Shown: piece after piece, positions 17,317 through 24,644 of the stretch | How the letters are laid out: every line of letters begins with the position of its first letter | Numbering within the stretch: the stretch's first letter is position 1 | The notes under the pieces: generated by a model | Told to the model about the DNA's origin: nothing | What the model saw: only the letters and a program-made list of their open reading frames with translations | Database searches by the model: none | NCBI RefSeq assembly: GCF_030815415.1 | Contig: NZ_JAUSWW010000001.1 | Location: forward strand, 1,426,001 to 1,490,000 | Origin: Streptomyces canus | GTDB taxonomy: Bacteria > Actinomycetota > Actinomycetes > Streptomycetales > Streptomycetaceae | Length of the DNA stretch: 64,000 bases | Reading direction: 5' to 3' | Made by a program: the position numbers and the translations under genes

Positions 17317-18290
17317 CGACCCCGAAGAACGTGCTCGCCGTCGTCGCGCCCCATGTCGGCGGGCGCACCTCCGGCGCCGGGCTCGCCACGCTCTTCCCGG
17401 GCGAGGCGAACGTGACCGTCGTGGAGAGGACCGCCGAGAACCCGCGGGCGCTGCGCGCGGCGCATGTGATCATCACGGCGCTCTCCCCCGTGACGGCCGA
17501 ACACCTCGCCGCCGCGCCCGAGCTGGAGCTGGTGCAGTGCGCCAGCCACGGCTTCGACTACGTCGACGTGGAGGCGGCGCGGGCCCGCGCGGTGGACGTC
17601 TGCACCATCGGCTCCAGCGGCGCCGAGGCGCAGAACGTGGCCGAGCAGACCTTCGCCCTCATGCTCGCGCTCGCCAAGCAACTCGTCCCGGCGCACACCG
17701 CGCTCGTCGAGGCCGACTGGGCGCTGCCCCGGCTGCAGCGGTCCCTGACCGAACTGTCCGGGAAGACCCTCGGCATCGTGGGGCTGGGGCAGATCGGGCG
17801 GGAGGTCGCGCGGCGCGCGGTCGCGTTCGACATGAGCGTCGTCTACGCCGGGCGGCGCCGACTTCCGCAGGAGACCGAGGCACAGCTGGGCGGGGCCCGT
17901 CATGTCCCCCTCGACGAACTGCTGCGCACGTCGGACTACGTCTCCCTGCACGTGGCGCTGACCGAGGAGACCCGGCAGCTCCTCGACGCAGGCCGGCTCG
18001 CGCTCCTGAAGCCCACCGCGTTCGTGATCAACACGGCGCGGGGCGCCCTGATCGACCAGGACGCCCTCGCCGACGCCCTGGAGAAGGGCGCCCTGGCCGG
18101 GGCGGGCATCGACGTCTTCGACCCCGAACCGCCCACGCCGGCGCTGCGGTTGCTGCGGGCCCCGGGCGTGGTGCTGTCGCCGCACGTCGGGGGTGTCACC
18201 CGGGAGACGCTGGTGCGGATCGCCCTGGCCGCCGTCCAGAACGTGGCCGGCCATCTGGCGGGCGACCCGCCCCGCGACGTCGTGAACTAG
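17313..18290 (+). CDS. D-isomer-specific 2-hydroxyacid dehydrogenase
   Basis: A 325-residue NAD(P)-dependent dehydrogenase. The Rossmann motif GKTLGIVGLGQIGREVARRAVAFDMSVVYAGRR, the substrate-site VINTARGALIDQDALADALEKGALAGAGIDVFDPEPP (Arg and Glu of the Arg-Glu-His triad) and the catalytic His in LSPHVGG are all present. Translationally coupled to the preceding FMN oxidase. Its TAG stop is formed by the CTAG at the outer edge of the large palindrome (18287-18455), so the palindrome caps the gene. Confidence 0.92.
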   Translation: MTTPKNVLAVVAPHVGGRTSGAGLATLFPGEANVTVVERTAENPRALRAAHVIITALSPVTAEHLAAAPELELVQCASHGFDYVDVEAARARAVDVCTIGSSGAEAQNVAEQTFALMLALAKQLVPAHTALVEADWALPRLQRSLTELSGKTLGIVGLGQIGREVARRAVAFDMSVVYAGRRRLPQETEAQLGGARHVPLDELLRTSDYVSLHVALTEETRQLLDAGRLALLKPTAFVINTARGALIDQDALADALEKGALAGAGIDVFDPEPPTPALRLLRAPGVVLSPHVGGVTRETLVRIALAAVQNVAGHLAGDPPRDVVN

Positions 18291-18455
18291 TGCCGCGGCA
18301 GGCAACGTTTGCCCGTCAAGGAGCGGCGTCCGGTGCGTGCTCTCGGCGTGCCGGCCGGAAGCCCTCGTACTGGACGTACTTGGGCTTTCGGCCGGTGCGG
18401 CGAGAGTGCGTGCCGGGCGTCGCGACGGGGCAAACGTTGCCTGCCGCGGCACTAG
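18287..18455 (+). repeat. 169-bp near-perfect palindrome between convergent genes
   Basis: Outer arms CTAGTGCCGCGGCAGGCAAC... (18287-18317) and its complement (18424-18455) match except one extra G at 18427. Inner arms 18325-18364 and 18382-18420 pair with ten differences, nine of which leave G-U pairs in the plus-strand RNA; a 17-base loop (18365-18381) contains two GTAC boxes. Left TAG is the stop of the dehydrogenase gene, right CTA is the stop of the opposing gene. It can act as a very stable bidirectional terminator; it may be a mobile repeat of the genus. Confidence 0.85.
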
Positions 18456-20053
18456 ACGGGTCCCCCGACCGCCCGGGCGGAGGGGGTGCCGGTGCCCGGG
18501 ACCGAGAGCGCCCCGGCGGTCGGCGCCACCGGGTCGGTCACCCAGCGCTGCCCGCCGGAACCGTCACGCACCTTGACGACGATGTCGGCGTCCGCCGTCC
18601 CGGTGGTGGAGGTGAGGGCGAGCTGTTCGTCCCAGCGAGTGAGCAACTCGCCCTGCACGGTGATGTCGTAGCGCACGTCGTCCGCGCGCTCGCTCTTCTC
18701 GTCCGCGCACGTCCCGAGGATCACCACACCGGCGTCCACGTGCGAGTCGAGGCAGAGGTCGGGGTTCGCGGCGCTGTGCAGCAGTCCGTCGTCGTCGTAC
18801 GTCCACTTCTGGCTCTCCGCGTCCGAACAGGTCTCCAGCTCGGTGGCCGCGCCCTTCTTCACCTCGCCCCGGATGTCGAGGCAGAGGTCGGCGGCGACGT
18901 TGCGCAGTCTGGACTGCTGCGGAATCAGGGGGAGTTGGGCCGTGCCCGGCGGGGAGGAGGACACTCCGCCCGAGGCCGACGCGCGGCCCCCGGAGGCGCT
19001 GGTGGAAGCGGCCGGCTCGGCGCCGCCGTCGTCCGACCACAGGTTCGCGGCCAGCACGCTGGCGAGCAGTCCGGCGGAGGCCAGGCCCACCCCGGTGAGC
19101 AGCACCCGTGAGGGCCGCGGCCCTTCCGGGGGGCGGCGGCCGGGAGACGGGACCCGGGACAGGAGGCCACGGCGTCCACCACCGTGCCGGGCGCCGCCAC
19201 GACCGCGCGGGCCGGGATCGGTACGTCCCGGGCGGGACTCGAGGTAGCGGCGGGCGCCCCAGCCGAGCACCGCCTCGGCGAGCAGCGTGCCCAGGCCGCC
19301 CTCGAAATGGCTCAGTTGCTCGGCGGCGAAACGGCAGTAGCGGCACTCGATCAGATGCTGCTGGACATCCGGCAGCAAGGCTCCGCCCCGGCGTATCGGG
19401 ACGTCGAGGAGACGGTTGTAGAACCGGCAGTCCTTGGTCGGCGCGAGTTCCCGATGGGCATGTACACAACCCTCGCGGAATTTGTCCCGCGCCTGTTCGA
19501 GAGCGGCCGACGCGGTGGTGATGTCCATGCCGAGCAGACCGGCGGGGACGGCAATCGGTTCGGCCTCGACCTCGGTGTGCCAGAGCAGACAGCGGGCGAG
19601 TCCGGGCAGAACCTGGAAAGAACGCTCGGCCAGTTTCCGGTTTTCGGGCGTCATGGACTTCGCCGCCCGCATACCGCGGCCGCCGGCCGGTTTCCCGAGG
19701 TCCGGCAGAACACCGGATATCCGGTCCTCGGCCGACCACTCACGGACGGTGTCGCGGACGCGCACCAGAAGCCTCGGGCGCAGGGCGGCGGCCTGCTCGC
19801 CGAGTGCCAGCCGGTCCAGGACCTGGTGGAAGGCGGCCGCGGTCACCATGGAGGCGACGTCCGACCGGGAGGCGAGACAGATGACGGCGTATTCGTGGGC
19901 GGCCGGCCAGTGCCGCGCCATCAACAGCGCGGCCGACTGGGCCGCCTCGCCGTCCGGACGACCCCTGAGCAGGGAGGCGAGGTCGTCGTCGGATTCCCCC
20001 GTAACGCCGCCTGGCGGCGGGTAAGGAGGGCGAGAGGGGTGGGGGGTGGGCAC
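18452..20053 (-). CDS. Sigma-like / zinc-finger / transmembrane / ricin-lectin fusion protein
   Basis: About 533 residues. The N-terminal half resembles an ECF sigma factor: a degenerate region 2 (LMARHWPAAHEYAVICLASRSDVASMVTAAAFHQVL) and region 4-like RCLLWHTEVEAEPIAVPAGLLGMDITTASAALEQARDKF. Next comes an anti-sigma zinc motif H233-x3-C237-x2-C240, then a membrane helix at about 317-336, a Ser/Ala/Gly linker, and an outside ricin-B-like domain (NVAADLCLDIRGEVKKGAATELETCSDAESQKWTYD). The GTG at 20053 is chosen for GGAAGG just upstream; the longer frame is unlikely. Paralogue of the gene at 33937-35775. I infer a membrane-held signalling protein related to C-terminally extended ECF groups such as ECF52; its DNA-binding ability is uncertain. 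Confidence 0.82.
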   Translation of the reverse strand: MPTPHPSRPPYPPPGGVTGESDDDLASLLRGRPDGEAAQSAALLMARHWPAAHEYAVICLASRSDVASMVTAAAFHQVLDRLALGEQAAALRPRLLVRVRDTVREWSAEDRISGVLPDLGKPAGGRGMRAAKSMTPENRKLAERSFQVLPGLARCLLWHTEVEAEPIAVPAGLLGMDITTASAALEQARDKFREGCVHAHRELAPTKDCRFYNRLLDVPIRRGGALLPDVQQHLIECRYCRFAAEQLSHFEGGLGTLLAEAVLGWGARRYLESRPGRTDPGPRGRGGARHGGGRRGLLSRVPSPGRRPPEGPRPSRVLLTGVGLASAGLLASVLAANLWSDDGGAEPAASTSASGGRASASGGVSSSPPGTAQLPLIPQQSRLRNVAADLCLDIRGEVKKGAATELETCSDAESQKWTYDDDGLLHSAANPDLCLDSHVDAGVVILGTCADEKSERADDVRYDITVQGELLTRWDEQLALTSTTGTADADIVVKVRDGSGGQRWVTDPVAPTAGALSVPGTGTPSARAVGGPV

Positions 20054-20565
20054 TGAGCGGATTCCTTCCCACGCGCGGGTGACTCTGAGAAGTTCTGCTC
20101 GCCGAAAAAGTCGGGGATTGGTGCATACCTTTTTGGCGAGGCGCGGGGAGTGCGAATTCACCAACGACCCGTCCGCCCGGGTTCCCCACCGGACGAAAGA
20201 AGACCCGGCCATTACCCCCCGCACGGGTAGTTCACCCTTGCACAACACTGTCCTGACCAACAAGGCACTCGGGCAACATACGTACCGTTGAAGGAAAGTC
20301 AGAAACGGCCGCCACGCTGGTCGTCCTTGTGAGTTCACGGCATTTCAGGCGCCCCGTGTGAAACACGCGCACGCGCCGGAGCGACGCGCACGCTCCCGGC
20401 GCGCGCCACCCCGTAGTGCACTGGTACCGGCCCCTCGGAGGCCACGCGCAAGACGGCGGCTCTCCTGCGCGAAACGGCCGCCGACCCCGATCCTCCCGCC
20501 CTCGGTCGGCGGCCCCGAGGGCGGGCCGGGTCGGTCCCGCCCAGGGCGCGGGCGCCGGCCGGGCC
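20054..20565. other. Intergenic region with alternative hairpins
   Basis: This 512-base region has no convincing gene. The left part is the relatively AT-rich promoter area of the leftward sigma-like fusion gene. The right part, just after the toxin stop (20566), holds two perfect 11-bp stems that overlap and exclude each other: 20476-20486 with 20504-20514, and 20495-20505 with 20515-20525. They probably end transcription of the toxin-antitoxin operon. Confidence 0.55.
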
Positions 20566-20943
20566 CTATATCTGCCAGGAGCGCAGCCGGTCGGCCGCGC
20601 CGTACACATCGGTCTTGCCGGAGATCAGGTCGCGGGCGAGGTCGACGAGGGCGCCGTAGGGCGGGTCGATGCCGGCGCCGCTGACGAACATGTAGGCCAC
20701 CGCCGTCGCACAGGCGAAACGGGCGTTGGCCGACGGCAGGGGCTTGAGCAGGGCGAGCGTGTGCAGCAGGGCGGCGGCCCGCCAGGCAGGGTCGGAGTCC
20801 ACGCCGAGGCGGGGCGGGTCGACACGGTGGCGGGCGACGGCTGCCACCAGGGCCGAGAAGTCGTTGACCGTGGGCTGGTCGGGCAGGACCTCTTCGTGAC
20901 GCTGGAGCAGCCAGGGCACGTCGATGTGGATGACAGGAGCCAT
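20566..20943 (-). CDS. Fic/Doc-fold toxin component of a toxin-antitoxin pair
   Basis: A 125-residue protein of the 'fic family toxin-antitoxin, toxin component' group. AWRAAALLHTLALLKPLPSANARFACATAVAYMFVSGAGIDPPYGALVDLARDLISGKTDVYGAADRLRSW has the helical Fic core and the C-terminal layout of Doc. The Fic motif position reads KPLPSANARF, so the catalytic His and the acidic residue of HPFx(D/E)GN are replaced. Doc phosphorylates elongation factor Tu; this protein may have another activity. It begins three bases after the antitoxin stop. Confidence 0.8.
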   Translation of the reverse strand: MAPVIHIDVPWLLQRHEEVLPDQPTVNDFSALVAAVARHRVDPPRLGVDSDPAWRAAALLHTLALLKPLPSANARFACATAVAYMFVSGAGIDPPYGALVDLARDLISGKTDVYGAADRLRSWQI

Positions 20944-20946
20944 CGG

Positions 20947-21192
20947 TCAGACGACCCGTCCCTCGCCCGTGACCGCCGGTTCGTCGTCGGGGAACGCCGC
21001 GGCGAACTCGTCCGCGTGGGACGCGAAGAACCGCCGGAAGGCCTCCGCACCCTCCTGGAGCGCGCGATGCCGTGCGATGTCGGCCGCGGCCGCCTCCCGT
21101 ACGAGGGCCTTCATCGACGTACCGCGCTCCTTGGCGATCTGCCGCAGGTCCTCTAGCTCACGGTCACTGAACTCCACGTTGAGAGCTGGCAT
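20947..21192 (-). CDS. Ribbon-helix-helix-type antitoxin
   Basis: An 81-residue antitoxin. The N-terminal MPALNVEFSDRELEDLRQIAKERGTSMKALVREAAAADIARHRA is a ribbon-helix-helix pattern (strand LNVEF, then two helices) for DNA binding; the charged tail should wrap and silence the toxin. The ATG at 21192 is chosen because the frame upstream runs into the divergent oxygenase promoter with no domain content. First gene of the operon, so it likely represses its own promoter in the 157-base divergent region. Confidence 0.8.
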   Translation of the reverse strand: MPALNVEFSDRELEDLRQIAKERGTSMKALVREAAAADIARHRALQEGAEAFRRFFASHADEFAAAFPDDEPAVTGEGRVV

Positions 21193-21349
21193 GTCCTTCA
21201 CGGTACCGCTGCGGTACTTACTCGTAAATACTCCCTGCTCAGAGCAAGCACACAGGGGTACCGCGAGCCTCGAGCTCCCTGTCCGATTCCCGCCGGCGCC
21301 CTCGCCGGTCGCGCAGCAGACTCGTAGCGGAAGGGAAGGGAACGGACCC

Positions 21350-22087
21350 ATGACGACGTACACGACGACCCCGACGCTCACACAGGCCCGCCGGCGCGTC
21401 GCCCGGACCGACTGGGACGCGCTGGCCGCCGCACTGGACGAGCACGGCAGCGCACCCACGGAGCAGTTGCTGACGCCCGCCGAGTGCTCCGAACTGGCCG
21501 CGCTGTACGAGAAGCCGGAGCTGTTCCGCACCACCGTCGACCTGGCCCGGCATCGCTTCGGTTCGGGCGAGTACCGGTACTTCACCCACGACCTGCCCGC
21601 CCCGGTGGCCGCCCTGCGGGCCGCGCTCTATCCGCGCCTGCTGCCCGTCGCCCGCGACTGGGCGGCCCGGCTCGGCCGCCCGGCACCGTGGCCGGACTCC
21701 CTGGAGGAGTGGCTGGAGCGGTGTCACGCGGCCGGGCAGGACCGGGCGGCGCAGATCCTGCTGCGCTACGGGGAGGGCGACTGGAACGCCCTGCACCGTG
21801 ATGTGTTCGGTGAGCTGGTCTTCCCGCTCCAGGTGGTGGTCGGACTCGACGCTTACGGCACGGACTACACGGGCGGTGAGTTCCTGATGGTCGAGCAGCG
21901 GCCCAGGGCCCAGTCACGGGGCACGGCCGGCGTGCTGCGGCAGGGCCACGGTCTGGTGTTCACCACCCGGGACCGTCCGGTACGCACCCGGCGCGGCTGG
22001 TCGGCCGGGGCGATGCGGCACGGCGTGAGCACGGTGCGCTCGGGCCGGCGCCACGCGCTGGGGCTCGTCTTCCACGACGCGTCCTGA
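21350..22087 (+). CDS. 2-oxoglutarate/Fe(II) oxygenase
   Basis: A 245-residue double-stranded beta-helix dioxygenase. The iron ligands are seen as LHRDVFGELVFPLQVVVGL (His-x-Asp) and the distal His in MRHGVSTVRSGRRHALGLVFHD, where an Arg also fits 2OG binding; DYTGGEFLMVEQRPRAQSRG is a family block. Belongs to the AlkB/prolyl-hydroxylase-like group that often has a repair or demethylation role, but the substrate is not known. The ATG at 21350 follows GAAGGGAAGGGAACGG. A hairpin terminator follows the stop. Confidence 0.85.
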   Translation: MTTYTTTPTLTQARRRVARTDWDALAAALDEHGSAPTEQLLTPAECSELAALYEKPELFRTTVDLARHRFGSGEYRYFTHDLPAPVAALRAALYPRLLPVARDWAARLGRPAPWPDSLEEWLERCHAAGQDRAAQILLRYGEGDWNALHRDVFGELVFPLQVVVGLDAYGTDYTGGEFLMVEQRPRAQSRGTAGVLRQGHGLVFTTRDRPVRTRRGWSAGAMRHGVSTVRSGRRHALGLVFHDAS

Positions 22088-22094
22088 ACGCAAG

Positions 22095-22129
22095 GGGCTC
22101 CATGACCTCGTGAGAGTGTCATGGAGCCC
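22095..22129 (+). terminator. Hairpin terminator between oxygenase and GH9 genes
   Basis: Perfect 12-bp stem GGGCTCCATGAC (22095-22106) with GTCATGGAGCCC (22118-22129) and an 11-base loop, in the 59-base gap between convergent genes, so it can serve both. Confidence 0.8.
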
Positions 22130-22146
22130 GGCGAGCTGTTTCCGCG

Positions 22147-24390
22147 CTACGTCTGGTCGGCCACGAAGGACGCCATCCGGGTCAGGGCGGAGTTCCAGTT
22201 GATGGTGTGCTCATTGGTCGACCAGGACTGGATGTCGTCGATGTAGCAGAACTGACCGACGCAGCCCTGGAGTTTGCTCGATGCGTAGGGGTCCTGGATG
22301 CTCGAGTTCGGTCCGCCGGCCAGGGTTCCCCTCGGCGGGTTCGGCTGGCTCGGGTCGAGCTGGTGGGCGTACCAACGGGCGTGCTGGTTGTGGGAGTTCA
22401 CCTCTCCGTAGCCCGTCACGTACGACATGTTCAGCGCGTTGCGGCCGAAGATGTAGTCCATGGACTGCACGGCGCCGTCACGGTACTTGGAGCCGCCGGT
22501 GATGTCGTACGCGGTGGCGATGACGATGCCGTTGTGCAGGATCTGGTGGTTGGAGCCCCAGTCGTAGAGGTTGTCCGCGGGGGCGTACGGCATGCCGTAC
22601 GGCTGTGCCTTGAGCGTCGCGAGGTAACCGTCCGCACCCTTGACCACCGACTGGCGCACCTTGTCCCGGCCGGGCAGCTTGTTCGGCACGGTGGCCAGGT
22701 CCAGGCGGGCGGCCGCGCCGGTGCGGGCCCAGTCGTAGCCGAGGGGGCCGAAGAGGTCGGCGGTGTGGACGGGCGAGGCCAGCACGTGGTCCGCGAAGGT
22801 CTTCTCCCCCGTGGTGAGATACAGCTCGGCCGCCGCCCAGTAGAACTCGTCGGTCACGTCGCTGTCGGGGTAGGCGCCGCCACCGGTGCCGTCATTGGGG
22901 TCGGCGTAGATGTCCGGGTGCGCGAGGGCCGCGGTCCAGGCCTTGCGGGCGGCGGTGAGGGCCTTGGACGCGAACGCCTTGTCGTAGGGCCGGTAGAGGC
23001 GGGCCGCCTGTGCGGCCGTCGCCGCCAGGTTCAGGGTCGCCGCGGTGTTCGCCTGGTGCAGTTCGCGCTTCTGCGGGTCCTCGCTCGGCAGCAGCGGCAG
23101 GCCCGTCCACGCCTCGTCGTGGACCTTGTGATGGGCCATCCCGGCCAGCGGCTGACCGGCGGGCACCTGCATCTTCAGCAGGAACTCCAGCTCCCAGCGG
23201 CTCTCGTCGAGGATGTCCGGCACCTTGTTGCCGCTCTCCGGGATGGCGAGCGTGCCGTCGCCGAGCTTCGCGGGCTGTCCGGTGCGGGCGTGCAGGGAAC
23301 GCTCGTAGGTGCTCAGCAGCTCCCAGGTGGAGATGCCGCCGTTGACGACGTACTTGCCGTGGTCGCCGGCGTCGTACCAGCCGCCGGTGACGTCGAGGGT
23401 GTAGTCGCAGACGCCCGGCTGGCAGGGCACGTTGCCGTCGCCCTGGTTGGGCGCGACGTCGACGTGGCCGGCCGCGCGGCCGTAGCCCGGGCGCAGGTCG
23501 TCACGGATCGCGATGCCGCTGCGCTGGGTGTAGTAGTACTTCGCAGCGTCCGTGCGGAGCTGCTCGTAGGCGCTCGTGCCGATGTCGAAGGGGCGGCTGG
23601 TCTCGCCGTCGGCGACCAGGGTGAAGTCCTTGCCCTGCTTCTTGTAGGAACCGAAGTCGATGGAGTGGACGTTCTGGGCGGACGAGGCGTCCGTACCGCG
23701 AGGCGTGGTGGATCCCTGGGCGACCACACGGCCCGCGGCGTTCTTCAGCTGCCAGGGCAGCTTCGCGGTCGCGTCGGTGACCAGCGTGGCGTTCTTCGGA
23801 CCGGAGGGCAGATAGGCGACCTGGTTGACGCGCACCCGTGGCCCGGTGTCCGGCTCGTACACCTCGGGCGGCACGCCGCCCAGGAGTGAGGCGTTGTCGA
23901 CGCAGAACCGCCAGGGGTCCGCGCTGCCGCCGAGCTGGAAGCCGACCTGGGCCTGGGTGGCATCGACGGGTGAGGTGAAGGTGTACGCGTAGGAGTCGCC
24001 CGACACGCTCAGCTGGGGGCTGACCTCGAAGTAGGTGTCGTACGGGGCGACCTGGAGGCCCACGATCGCGCGGACGACGTGGTCCGCGGGCGAACCGTTC
24101 GCGGTGAAACTGAACTTGTACGACTCCCCCTTCACCAGGGTGACGTCGTTCTGGCCGACGGCCGCGTCCCAGCGGTTGGTGGTGCCGCCCGGCACGTCCG
24201 CGCACAGCTGTCCGTCGGACAGGCCGGCGGTGACGTTGCTGGACGCCCACCACGGCTCGGTGGTGGTGTCGAAAGTGCCGTTCTTGAGCTGCTCGACCTC
24301 CTCGGCGGCGGCCGTGGACACCGGGGAGGCGACAAGTGCCGCTCCCAGCAGGGCCGTCAGGGACAACAGGGCGGTGCTGCGTCTTTTCAC
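22147..24390 (-). CDS. Secreted glycoside hydrolase family 9 (endoglucanase/cellulase)
   Basis: A 747-residue secreted cellulase. Order: Sec signal peptide ([29 protein letters not shown]), a CBM4/9-like carbohydrate-binding module ([16 protein letters not shown]... [10 protein letters not shown]), an Ig-like domain ([20 protein letters not shown]) and the GH9 catalytic domain. The catalytic base pair lies in [13 protein letters not shown] (Asp340, Asp343) and the acid Glu727 in [13 protein letters not shown]. Cleaves beta-1,4-glucan by inversion. A perfect CebR operator lies 38-51 bases upstream of the ATG, so the gene should be induced by cellobiose. Confidence 0.94.
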   Translation of the reverse strand: MKRRSTALLSLTALLGAALVASPVSTAAAEEVEQLKNGTFDTTTEPWWASSNVTAGLSDGQLCADVPGGTTNRWDAAVGQNDVTLVKGESYKFSFTANGSPADHVVRAIVGLQVAPYDTYFEVSPQLSVSGDSYAYTFTSPVDATQAQVGFQLGGSADPWRFCVDNASLLGGVPPEVYEPDTGPRVRVNQVAYLPSGPKNATLVTDATAKLPWQLKNAAGRVVAQGSTTPRGTDASSAQNVHSIDFGSYKKQGKDFTLVADGETSRPFDIGTSAYEQLRTDAAKYYYTQRSGIAIRDDLRPGYGRAAGHVDVAPNQGDGNVPCQPGVCDYTLDVTGGWYDAGDHGKYVVNGGISTWELLSTYERSLHARTGQPAKLGDGTLAIPESGNKVPDILDESRWELEFLLKMQVPAGQPLAGMAHHKVHDEAWTGLPLLPSEDPQKRELHQANTAATLNLAATAAQAARLYRPYDKAFASKALTAARKAWTAALAHPDIYADPNDGTGGGAYPDSDVTDEFYWAAAELYLTTGEKTFADHVLASPVHTADLFGPLGYDWARTGAAARLDLATVPNKLPGRDKVRQSVVKGADGYLATLKAQPYGMPYAPADNLYDWGSNHQILHNGIVIATAYDITGGSKYRDGAVQSMDYIFGRNALNMSYVTGYGEVNSHNQHARWYAHQLDPSQPNPPRGTLAGGPNSSIQDPYASSKLQGCVGQFCYIDDIQSWSTNEHTINWNSALTRMASFVADQT

Positions 24391-24427
24391 GTCCGGGCTC
24401 CTCGGTGAGCTGCGGGTGCGGTCGATA

Positions 24428-24441
24428 TGGGAGCGCTCCCA
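24428..24441 (-). promoter_or_regulatory. CebR operator (TGGGAGCGCTCCCA)
   Basis: A perfect 14-bp palindrome identical to the known CebR-binding site of Streptomyces cellulase and cellobiose-uptake genes, 38-51 bases upstream of the GH9 start. CebR releases it when cellobiose or cellotriose is bound. Confidence 0.9.
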
Positions 24442-24548
24442 AAAGACGGTCGACGGTCATGCTTGTTGCAGGCATGACACCGCGTCAACGGTCTGGACAG
24501 CACCGAAACGATCCGCTGGGGCGGTGATTTCCGCTGCGGCGCCATCGT

Positions 24549-24608
24549 GGCTGGTCGCGCCCGCGCGGCGGAGCCACATGGTCGATACGGCCCCGCGCCC
24601 CTCGGGGT
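24549..24608 (+). repeat. Dispersed intergenic repeat, copy 1
   Basis: About 60 bases (GGTCGCGCCCGCGCGGCGGA then GCC..GATACGGCCCCGCGCCCC) closely match stretches at 37937-37998 and 49936-50013. It contains small GC hairpins. It lies downstream of the GH2 stop, in the gap before GH9. Similar sequences are, from memory, common between Streptomyces genes. Confidence 0.7.
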
Positions 24609-24644
24609 GTTGCCGGAACCGCCTGTCCAGACCGTGACGTGGGC

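Noticed and set aside
20924..21349. Long upstream extension of the 2OG oxygenase frame (387 codons)
   Set aside because: It covers the antitoxin gene on the other strand and has no domain content; ATG 21350 begins the homologous part.
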